Below, piece by piece: positions 24,301-34,100 of a stretch of 64,000 nt of DNA. The translations under genes and the position numbers were made by a program. Where the stretch lies: positions 101,134,877-101,198,876 of the forward strand of contig NC_059472.1 in assembly GCF_018139145.2 (NCBI RefSeq), written 5' to 3'. Within the stretch, counting starts at the first letter, position 1; the number at the start of each line of letters is the position of its first letter. Source of the DNA: Gymnogyps californianus. Its lineage: Eukaryota > Chordata > Aves > Accipitriformes > Cathartidae. The notes under the pieces are model-generated. The model was given only the letters and a program-made list of their open reading frames with translations, searched no databases and was not told where the DNA came from.

Positions 24301-26636
24301 TGAAGTAACAGCAAATGCAGATTTCAGCACAAATGCAAACAATTTTTATATGACTTACAGCTATCAAATGCCTATGCTGCAGATTTTCTGTCTGAATGTA
24401 CTAAACGGGTTGATGTTTCATAGACAGCTACAGTGGAACTGGTATTTGCTAATGTGCTTTTTGTCCGTGCCCTCATTTGTTCCAGTTAAAACTACCTACT
24501 AGTGACCCTTGTGTTACCAGCTTACACTCTGAGTCTAGAACTGCTTCACCTTTCTCTTCCCTCTCAAGCTTAAGCACAGGCTTCAGTCTTTGGGATCTCA
24601 GTCTTATCATAAAACCATCAACTCATTTTTGCTGCTTTAGCTTCCACATTGTTCTTCTGGGTGGGAGATGCTCAGACCTGGGTTTCATCTTGAGTTTGCT
24701 CACAGGTAACGCATGTCAATTTTACTCTGCTTCTGAAATAGTCAAAAGTAAAAACAAATAGTGTTTGAAATATCCCCATGGTCTCTTAACAAGCCTAAAG
24801 CTCACAGAGGGGTCAGACTTGTGTGTTATATTAAATCAGGCTAAGCTGAATTTTTGAGATAAGTTTATTTCCCCAAGCAAATATTCTTTTTTTTGTTCTA
24901 CTTAGGCCAAAGCGTCTTTTATTTTAGTGTAATATGTAATGAGAAGAAACTGAGTAGAACATTATATATGAAGACACAGCTACTATGAGTGATATGAATT
25001 ATTAAGACTCGGGTGTGAGCTGAAGTCCTGAGCAGAAAGGACCATGTGGGTGTTTCTCTTCCATGCGGTCTCTTCTCCAGCAGGTTTGGTATCAGTGTAA
25101 TCTGATGGCTGGCCTGTAAGCTCAACAGTGGTTAGCATTTTAAACCCAACCTCTTTAAAACCAGTGACTGATAGAAATTGAAGCGTTGGAGTCAAGCCAA
25201 TGATAACAAATAAAGGCCAGGAGACTGGCTTATATACCTTCCTGCTCAATTCCTTACAACCTCTTCTCCCAGGCATTCTGCCTACCCACAGAGGAAAACA
25301 CCTCCCGCCAGACCTTGATTCAGGCTTACCTCGTACATATATCTACTGATACTGTCAGTTATATGACAAACACTCCAGGCAGTTTCAAGAGTCTTCCTCA
25401 AAGAGCCACAAAACCAAAGCAGCCTGTTTCTGGTGCGGTAGCACCTTGGGAATGAGAAAGGAAGACTGAGCTTTGCTGTACCACTGCTGTTAGTGATGAA
25501 CCCCGTTTTCCTGAACGATGAGTATGGGGAGTCCTGCAAAGACCAGAGGAGCATCTGGGTTTGCAACCAATGCAAGGGGATTACTGAATTTAGAAGGGGC
25601 TTTCCCAGACTACCTGGAAAGCCATGAAGAAAAACTGATATCAAGGAATGAAAGACACTGCAAGTCTGAGTATAGGATGGACCCGCTTGTCCTTGCTGTA
25701 TAATTTGAATTGAGTTGCAGCAACTGAATCAGATTTTTGAAGGCATGGAGGAAGGCATCTTCCAATAACATATTCATAGTCTGTAAGAGACCCGTTGCAG
25801 AACTGCGAACAGATTCTGGGTCGCTTCTGAAAAATAGATCGATGTTGGACTATAACGAGCAGCCTGTTTGGTTACAGCTGCCGAACACAACATGTGTGCT
25901 GCCCTACATATGGTAAGGCTATATCCAGCTGTATTTCTCATGGAAATACTGTGGATATTGGAATGGAAGCAGAAACCCCTTTATTTTTGTAGTACAGTAA
26001 TTCTGAAAGGATTTTTTCCACCACAGCAGCTCTGTCTCCATGCCTGCCCCTTAGGAAAGTTTAACACAGTTTGGAACTGTTTTCACTTGTAGTCAAGAAA
26101 GGTAAACCCTGTGTAAGGATAGCCATTTATTGGAAGGCTAAGTAAGATGCCAGATGGTCTGCATGCATGATTTTGTCTGGTTTAGACACTGGGGAAAGGA
26201 TCAAACTGTGGAAGAAGTTGTCATAATAGAAACTGTATAAATACATACAACTCGCATGTAGAGGTTTTTAATTATTTTTAAATGAGGTCAGATGTATTTG
26301 AGTGAATTACATCTAACAGGGAAAGATTAAAGGTGGTCCCCATTGCTTAAATGCACAGTCCCAAGCCTTTTTTAATCTGTGATGGAGTGCTCTCTTGGCG
26401 CACTCCCGGCTCTGCGGTGAGGAGGGTCCCTGGAGCATGCTCCCCTTCAGCCATCTACTGTCGCTTTGTGTTCTGCCCCTTCTGAGCTTCTGGGATCTCT
26501 CCCACTTGGATTGAGGTGTGAAATGAGCACGTGGTGTTATTTCTTCTTTGCTTCACTGCACCAGCTCATCTAGCTGAGGAAGATGAAAGGCATAAACCAA
26601 GAAATCTTAGCAGTGTACTAGCGGTGGAGACAGCAA

Positions 26637-28425
26637 ATCATAGAATCATTTAGATTGGAAAAGACCCTTAAGATCATCAAGTCCAACCATTAACCTAACA
26701 CTACCAAGTCCACTGCTAAACCATGTCCTTAAGTGCCATGTCTACACATCTTTTAAATACCTCCAGGGATGGTGACTCAACCACTTCCCTGGGCAGCCTG
26801 TTCCAATGCTTGCCAACCCTTCCAGTGAAGAAATTTTTCCTAACATCCAATCTAAGCCTCCCCTGGTGCAACTTGAGGCTGTTTTCTCTTGTCCTATCAC
26901 TTGTTACTGGGAAAAGAGATTGACACACACCTCGCTACAACCTTTCAGGTAGTTGTGGAGAGCGATGAAGTCTCCCCTGAGCCTCCTGTTCTCCAGGCTA
27001 AGCAACCCCAGTTCCCTTAGCTGCTCCTCATAAGACTTGTGCTCTAGACCCTTCACCAGCTTCGTTGCCTTCCTTTGGACACGCTCCAGCACCTCAATGT
27101 CTTTCTTGTAGTGAGGGGCCCAAAACGGAACACAGTATTCAAGATGCGGCCTCACTAGTGCCAAGTACAGGGGGACAATCACTTCCCTAGTCCTGCTGGC
27201 CACACCATTTCTGACATAAGCCAGGATGCTATTGGCCTTCTTGGCCACCTGGGCACATTGCTGGCTCATATTCAGCTGGCTGTCAACCAACACCCCCAGG
27301 TCCTTTTCCACCAGGCAGTTTTCCAGCCACTCTTCCCCAAGCCTGTAGCATTGCATGGGGTTGTTGTGACCCAAGTGCAGAACCTGGCAGTTAGCCTTGT
27401 TGAGTCTCGTACAATTGGCCTCAGCCCATTGATCCAGCCTGTCCAGATCCCTCTGTAGAGCCTTCCTACCCTCAAGCAGATCAATACTCCCACCCAACTT
27501 GGTGTCATCTGCAAACTTATGGAGGGTGCACTTGATCCCCTCGTCCAGACCATTGATAAAGATATTAAACAAAACTGGCCCCAATACTGAGCCCTGGGGA
27601 ACACTACTAGTGACCAGCCACCAGCTGGACTTAACTCCACTCACCACAGCTCTCTGGGCCCAGCCACCCAGCCAATTTTCTACCCAGCAAAGAGTACACC
27701 CATCCAAGACATGAGCAGCCAGCTTCTCCAGGAGAGTGCCATGGGAAACAGTGTCAAAGGCTTTACTAAAGTCCAGGTAAACAACATCCACAACCTTCCC
27801 CTCGTCCACTAAGCGGGTCACCTTGTCATAGAAGGAGATCAGGTTATTCAAGCAGGACCTGTCTTTCATAAACCCATGCTGACTGGGCCTGATCACCTGG
27901 TTGTCCTGTATGTGCTGCATGATGGCACTCAAGATTGTCTGCTCCATAACCTTCCCCAGCACCGAGGTCAGACTGACAGGCCTGTAGTTCTCCGGATCCT
28001 CCTTCTTCTGGCCCTTCTTGTAGATGGGCGTCATGTTTGCTAACTTCCAGTCAACTGGGACCTCCCTGGTTAGCCAGGACTGCTGATAAATGATTGAAAG
28101 TGGCTTGGTGAGCACTTCCGCCAGCTCCTTCAGTACCTTTGGGTGGATCCCATCCGGCCCCATAGACTTGTGTGTGTCTAAGTGGTGTAGCAGGTCACTA
28201 ACCATTTCCCCTTAGATTATGGGGCTTCATCCTGCTCACCCTCCCTGTCTTCCAGCTCAGGGGGCTGGGTACCCGGAGAACAACTGGTCTTACTATTAAA
28301 GACTGAGGCAAAGAAGGCATTAATTACCTCAGCCATTTCCTCATCCTTTGTCTCTATGTTTCCTCCTGCCTCCAATAAAGGATGGATGTTCTCTGAAATG
28401 TGGCGTTCTCTGAAACTCAGCATGG
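26637..28425 (-). mobile_element. CR1 LINE, 5'-truncated, comparatively young
   Basis: On the minus strand the element reads from the end of the endonuclease-RT linker through the reverse transcriptase to a 3' end with an ATTCTATG-type tail, which appears on plus as ATCATAGAATCATT at 26637. The 1.79-kb copy lacks ORF1 and the endonuclease, the usual outcome of incomplete target-primed reverse transcription. No target duplication is obvious, as is typical of CR1. The RT frame stays open for over 430 codons and carries intact catalytic motifs, so the copy is much younger than the other CR1 copies here. Family membership is secure; the subfamily is not assigned. Confidence 0.95.
26716..28423 (-). 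pseudogene. CR1 ORF2 reverse transcriptase, broken by two frameshifts
   Basis: Reading on minus, the frame is in three pieces. Piece 1 (28423-28217) is the linker before RT, including AEVINAFFASVFNSKTS; it ends at a TAA. Piece 2 (28205-26904, 433 codons from its first ATG) is the RT core: [12 protein letters not shown] near residues 74-85, motif A LDFSKAFD at 144-151, motif B PQGSVLGP at 203-210, and the catalytic FADD box at 231-234. Piece 3 (26928-26716) is the C-terminal tail containing [19 protein letters not shown]. Pieces 1 and 2 are separated by a one-base deletion near 28215, and the same short stretch has a TAA in the RT frame. Pieces 2 and 3 are separated by a one-base deletion near 26906. 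In living copies this enzyme copies CR1 RNA at a nicked target. This copy also lacks the endonuclease, so it is inactive. Confidence 0.93.
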
Positions 28426-28637
28426 TACAAATCCTTATTGTGCTTTGGTGTCTCTGCTGTTGTATCTGAGTTTTTGCTGTTTACCTTCTTTTTACACCTC
28501 TGCAATGTAACTGCTTGTTCTGAGAATTTCTTCCACTGTCAACATTTTTGTCTCATCGCATTTTATGTGCAATATAGTTTACAAGCAAAATGTTTTCAGG
28601 TGATCAGGTGATCATGATTGTACTTCTCATTTTCCAG

Positions 28638-28707
28638 GGCCCTGCTCTGAGACCTGTGGGTATGATCCACATGTGCTACTGAAGCTGATTCGAATGGTGT
28701 GACAAAT
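28638..28707 (+). other. Weak candidate exon
   Basis: A pyrimidine tract ending in TTTTCCAG at 28637 precedes the segment, and a strong donor AAT|GTAAGTATT follows at 28708. Two frames stop early; the third is open for about 20 codons and then meets TGA just before the donor. It could be a UTR or lncRNA exon, a poison exon, or a chance pairing of splice-like strings 200 bases from the CR1 insertion. Confidence 0.25.
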
Positions 28708-30587
28708 GTAAGTATTTTGAAGAAGCTTGGCCCTGCAAGCCTCCATTTGCACACTTGGAATTAACAGATGCTTTAATATCCCCATGTCATGCCCCCCCCT
28801 TCTGTAATGTGCATACAATGATATCATTCACTTCATCACACAAAGATGATGTGAAAATGAATCACTTAATGTTTGTAATGCATTCAGATGTTGTTGTGAT
28901 GAGCACTGTAGGAAAACCTACAAGCAAATGAATAATTTATTGTTCAAATCAGGATCTGAATAGTACACAGTAAACAAGACATGGGACTTCACACTGAATA
29001 GTAAGAGTAAGGCAAAATTATTAATGATCACTTGTTCAACTATCACTGTCCATTCAGAGTATTGAAAGGGAATGGGATCCTGTGGAAAGAGTGTGGTCAT
29101 GTCCTAAGGGATTGTATGCTAGTGTATGTTTGGAAAGGATAATAAAATTGTTTCTTTTTTTCTTTTATTTTTTTCTTTCTCCCAGTGGCCTTCAGTATTA
29201 GTTATGATGTGTGTTTTGGAAGAAAGATGAAGTGTGTTAGGCTTTCTAAATTGCCTAATTTTAAGTCTAAAATAGGTCTTCTCTTACAATGATGTGATAG
29301 TATTTGGGAATCCTAATCTCTTCTTCAATTCTATTTTCATAGTTTCCTGCCGCCCAGTGAATCCTTTTGGTCATTGGTGCTTAAGCATCAAGTGAAGGGT
29401 GTAATGCCCTCTCTGATCACTGTGGAACAGTCTCTGGATATAGTTTTTTAGTTTGGATTTTATCTCTTGATATGAAATGATCTTAAGAGAAGCTAATGGA
29501 AGAGGAGCGTTAAACTTTCCCCTGCGTACCAGCTGCAAGATAAGAGTTTGGTTTTGATGGAATCGCAGGTACTAGAATAGCTTGTTCCTGCGTTCGACCT
29601 TGTGACCTTCCTTTGGATGATAGGTCTGGATGTTTACATTTTGAGGGTGAAAAAGAAAACTGAGGGAAATATTTGAAGCTACACTACACAAAAATATGTC
29701 AATAATTCAGGCTGACTGATAGCTCCTCTAGTAACCAAAGTCACCTGCAATTTTTTATAGTCCTAAAGCATAAGCCATCCATAACATATAATTAGTTCCA
29801 CTCTGCAGATGGAACTGATGGTTTTTTCCCAGGCATCCCCTTGCTACTTCCCTAAGCTGAATCTTTAAAAATCAATTCACGTAATTTGATCAATTTAAGA
29901 TACTGAATACGCTGAGGTAATTATACCAAACTTCTTGCATTTCACTGCTTCCAGTGACAATAAAGCTATTGACAGTGCAGCATTAAAGATAAACCAGCAT
30001 TTCCATGAAAACAGTTGTGATTTACATTTGCCATTTTTTAAACCTTTTAACTCTTTTTGAAGTAGCTTTTGCAGAATGATGATTTATAGTTTAAAATTGA
30101 GGGCTTCATCTTTTTCTCTTGAAGTGAACAGTCTTCAGTCCATTTATCGGTCCCTAAAGATGAATTTTGTATTAAAAAACCACCAAGGTGCTGAGCTGTT
30201 AGTTTAATTTAGCAAAAGTGTGTGTCAGCTCAGCTTTCTGTTTATTTGCAGCAAAAATCTTGTTCCAGATTTTGAATGTACATGTTTAACAAAATGTGGT
30301 TAGTCATTATAGTGGTGATGAGTCCAAAATGTGATTTGAGTGGTCGCTGACATCCATTGGGTGCTTCCATAAAGCTGTTCATTGAGAGATCATGATCAGT
30401 ATTAAGGCACTTAGGGAGAACTCTGTAATTGGGAGAAAGTCTCTTAGGGTCTAGTTTTTCAGAAATACTGAAGTCTAACCACGCCATAATGTCTTTGGGC
30501 CATGCATAACAGTCACCTTTGGGGGCAGACTGAGTTTTATAGTTTTTTCATGAGACTACTACGTCTTAAGAATTTATTGGTATTCCC

Positions 30588-30592
30588 AATTG
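30588..30592 (+). repeat. Target-site duplication, left (CCAAT)
   Basis: CCAAT directly precedes the LTR's TGTCCTGG start and matches CCAAT at 31172-31176. Confidence 0.85.
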
Positions 30593-30845
30593 TCCTGGTT
30601 TAGTTAGAGCTAATTTTCTTCTTAGTAGCTGGTACAGTGTGTTTTGAATTTAGTGTGAGAATAACGTTGATAACACACTGATGTTTTAGTTGTTGCTAAG
30701 TAGTGCTTATCCTAAGTTAAGGATTTTTCAGTTTCCCATGCCCTGCTAGCAAGCAGGTGTACAAGAAGCTGGGAGGGAGCATAGCCAGGACAGCTGATCC
30801 AAACTAGCCAAAGGGATATTGCCTACCATAGAACGTCATGCTCAG

Positions 30846-30853
30846 TATATAAA
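30846..30853 (+). promoter_or_regulatory. LTR TATA box
   Basis: TATATAAA follows CATGCTCAG, in the same context as in the other LTRs in the window. It would direct transcription to the right. Confidence 0.7.
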
Positions 30854-30987
30854 CTGGGGGGAATTGGCCATGAGAAGCAGATAGTGGCTCTGGCATCGGT
30901 CAGCCAGGGGGTGAGCAATTGCATTGTGCATCACTTGTCTTTTCATGGGTTTTATTTCTTTTTTTTTTTGTTACATTCCTTTTTCAT

Positions 30988-31005
30988 ATTATTATTATTA
31001 TTATT
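30988..31005 (+). repeat. (ATT)6 microsatellite inside the solo LTR
   Basis: Six ATT units within a T-rich part of the LTR. The complete LTRs at 46972-49592 do not contain it, so it probably expanded in this lineage or copy. Confidence 0.85.
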
Positions 31006-31035
31006 GTTAGTATTATATTTTATTTTGCTTTAGTT

Positions 31036-31041
31036 ATTAAA
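31036..31041 (+). terminator. LTR polyadenylation signal (ATTAAA)
   Basis: ATTAAA lies about 190 bases downstream of the TATA box and 130 bases before the LTR end, the expected place for the R-region signal. The paired LTRs have ATTAAA at the equivalent place. Confidence 0.6.
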
Positions 31042-31171
31042 CCGTTCTTATCTCAACCCACGAGTTTTACTTTTTTTTCCCCGATCCTCCTCCCCATCCC
31101 ACTGGGAGGGGGGAGGAGTGAGCGAGCGAGCAGCTGTGTGGTGCTTAGTTGCTGGCTGGGGTTAAACCACG

Positions 31172-31176
31172 ACACC
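31172..31176 (+). repeat. Target-site duplication, right (CCAAT)
   Basis: Immediately follows the terminal GACA of the LTR and matches 30588-30592 exactly. Confidence 0.85.
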
Positions 31177-34100
31177 AATGAAGTTTGTAAATATATTCTA
31201 TTTTTTTCTGTTTTAAGATATCCTTTCTATTTAGATAAGTATTAATGTAAGCTGCATGCCTATTTAAAACAATCTGGAATGACCATATAGTCACATGTAG
31301 GTGTGCTTTAAGAATGTCGTGTATTTGTGTGAAATTTGTGAATCAGGAATCGCTGTTGTGCAAGACTTCGCAAAACTCAAAAAAGCAGATCGTTTTTCTT
31401 CTTTTGTGGCTCCTGTCCCCATGCTCTTCCCCTCTTTGGCTTCACAATTTAAGTGCAAGACCACTGAGCACAAACATGTCCAAGAGACAGCCAAAGCCCA
31501 TGGTGATATGATACCACTACTAAGTATGATAAATAGCAATTATGGCACACCTATGTTTAAAAACAAAGCCAAATCATGTTTGAAAAGCAATTCTATATTT
31601 GACACTTCTGGAACAATTTAACAAAATGCTGGTACTTCAGAATATGAGGGCAAATTTTGATGAAAAGCCCTGCAGAGTAGCTCAGTGATTGGAAGCAAAT
31701 ACAGGATCCAATATAAAAGGATAAATCTGCATTTTAGGATTGTGGAGAAATATGAACCTTCAGTACAGTAGCAAGTTGAGAAATGTAATGAAAGGAGGAG
31801 ACTTTCTTTCCTAGATTCCAAAGCTGGCAAAGAACAGTAAACACACTTTTAATGTTTTAGAGTATGTAATCCTTTCTATTCTATATCATATAGCAAACTT
31901 GCAAATGCTGAACTCGTCTTTCGCGAAGATGGGCCAAATTATTACACCTGAAGGTTGATACATCCAGGGAACTCTAAGTGTAGTTTCACTGGCCTTCTGC
32001 AAGAGATGAGTTTTTGATGTTAATAACTGATAATTGCTTCTGTCTCTGTCAGCATTTTCTTAGGGCCCTGCATAATTTTTAATCTGAGTTCATAGTGAAT
32101 CCAATACTTCATCTATCTCACAGCCAAAGGTGGATTTCAAAAGTTGGAGCCAAAAGTTTGGAGGTATTGGAAAGAACTTATGATGAGATCTGAAACTCAG
32201 AGACAGAAGGTAGTGAATTTAGGTACCTGAAGTAGTGTGTGCATCTTTATCTCCTGATGCCAGTCAGGGCCTGAGTTAGAAACTACTGGCTTAGTTCTTT
32301 GCATTTTTTACCCAGGGATCTCAAAGCATATTATAACTAATGAATTAATCTTGGCCGCAATGTGAAAGATGTATGTAAGCTACTATGTGCTTATTTTAGG
32401 CCTGCATGAACGGAAACATAATTCAACTTGGCTTGCAGTGCATGCAGAAGTAGTGTCAGGAACAGAAACCAAAGGTCTCCTTTCTCCTCTTGCTTGGCTG
32501 ACCCAAGAGTGTGAGAAAGCTCATTCATGTGTGCAGAATTCTGCTTGCTGTCAAAAGTACTTCTGCTCTCCCTCCTTAGCCTACTTCCCAAAGAAAACAA
32601 GACTTTTGCTTCCCCCCCACCTCCCCTGCCTCCCCTCTTCACCCAATAACCTTTCATTGTCTTGCCCAATTACAGGAGGGTTGGGCAGGGCTGGAAGTGG
32701 AAGCACTAAAAATGTTATGAAATAAGGGACTGGCTAGAGGAGGAAGATAAGTTAGTCCTTTCTGAGAGATGTGTGAGCCTAGCAGGTCTCTACTCTGTTT
32801 AGCCTGAGAGCTTGGCTGAACCTCTTGAACCATGGCTCAGGACTTAGGACATAGCAGGAGCTGCCCCTGTGCCCAGCTAGGAGTTAGCTGGTGGGGGAGG
32901 GATGTGGGGAACATTTTCGAAATGGTGTCACTGGGGTAAGGGTGGCTGGGAATTATAATTGGCCATAAATTAAAATGAAACTTCGGTTTTATTACTGGCA
33001 CTGTTTACAGAAGAATTTGGAGCTATTCTTTCTGTCTGTAATAATACATTTAGCCTACTTGGGAATGTATTGTTATAATTTTCATCAGCTTGGCAATTAA
33101 AAAAACCATTTTATTTCCAACTAGAGTTGATGAAAGCAGAAACTTATTTAAAATATTGAAGTCTAAGCCCCTTCAAGGGAGTGTTTCTTTAAATAAATAC
33201 ATAACAGCATCTCAAACTCCAAGAGGTTTTTTTTTTTCATCTTCTAAGTAAGTGTCCTTTGCAGTTATGTCTTTCATCTCATGGGAACTGCCTGTTCCTT
33301 GTTTTAATCCCAAAACATCATCAAAGTCAGTGGGAAAGAAGAAAAAAAAATATATCTGCAACCTCCAAAATAAAAGCTCAGTGTATTGTGATTGAGCTGT
33401 GCAAAATCCTATGCTGGTACTTTTACATTTTGTATAAAGAAAGATGGAGTGTTAGAAGAAAAGAATTTTCAAGGTTGGACATTTTAACTGCATTTGTATA
33501 TGGATCTGGAATTCTTGTTCTTTTCATCAAGAATCGCACATGAAATGTGAGGAACGTGCGGGGTGATGTCTAATTTTGCCCTCCACGGGAATACAACATT
33601 GTAGCTCTTTGGTGTAGAAGGAAATCAGAAGTGCATATCAAAAACACCTCCCCAGTCAATTTGGAAAAGAAAAATCGAGACTGTCCTCCGTCCACTGCCT
33701 AGGAAAATTCACTAACTTGAAGTTCTTTAGTCTGAGCGAGCTCTCAAGGTCATCACAGTAATTTTTCGAAGCCTGTGGCCTTAGTATTCTTATAGATAAT
33801 AGCATCAGGCCCATTATCTCTTACTCCTCAATTTTCTTTTGGCTTCCTGCAATTTACATCCCATTGTCAACTAATATTTTCTCCATTCTTTTAAAATAAA
33901 TCAAATAACACTTCCTATGTTGGCTCTGGACTTAATAAAAATCAGACATGCAGCATTTGGGACTCCTAAAATAACACGTTTTAATACAAAGATGAGATAT
34001 CTTTTGAAATCTGTGGTGGATGTTTGTTTCCTGCTGGGCTTAATTTAGGAATCTAGTGCTAGCATTAAACCAAGGGGAAAAATGTTTGCTCTTTCATCTG

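Larger units (their letters stand above)
16881..26636. other. Non-coding stretch
   Basis: No gene was recognised. It holds A13 (about 16978-16990), a G-quadruplex-capable run (19055-19081), a T/G-rich tract (20051-20097), A16 (21335-21350) and a very AT-rich block (about 23690-24130) with a small internal TTATTGTATTTAA duplication. A TATATAAG-like string occurs on the minus strand near 25233, without other promoter support. Confidence 0.6.
28426..30592. other. Non-coding stretch between CR1 and solo LTR
   Basis: AT-rich, with no gene recognised apart from the 70-base exon candidate at 28638-28707. A short direct repeat (AGGTGATC twice) lies near 28600. Confidence 0.55.
30593..31171 (+). mobile_element. 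Solo LTR of an avian endogenous retrovirus
   Basis: The 579-bp segment begins TGTCCTGG and ends CCACGACA, with the canonical TG...CA termini, and is flanked by perfect 5-bp CCAAT duplications. It has a TATATAAA box (30846-30853) and an ATTAAA polyadenylation signal (31036-31041), giving a plausible U3-R-U5 layout. It lies just 5' of nothing retroviral, so it is a solo LTR left by LTR-LTR recombination. It shares the CCAAAGGGATATT block, the CATGCTCAG-TATA region and the GGGGTTAAACCA-GACA end with the LTRs at 46972-49592, and so is a relative of that family, though far from identical. A T-rich/ATT microsatellite (30958-31005) lies inside. The exact retroviral class is not determined. Confidence 0.92.

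Noticed and set aside
25225..25245. TATATAAG on minus upstream of 97- and 68-codon frames, considered as a promoter or LTR
   Set aside because: No LTR termini, target duplication or polyadenylation signal could be paired with it.
27258..27714. Plus-strand frames across the CR1 copy
   Set aside because: They are antisense shadows of the reverse transcriptase frame.
30919..31245. 108-codon frame
   Set aside because: It lies inside the solo LTR and crosses its boundary into host DNA; not a gene.
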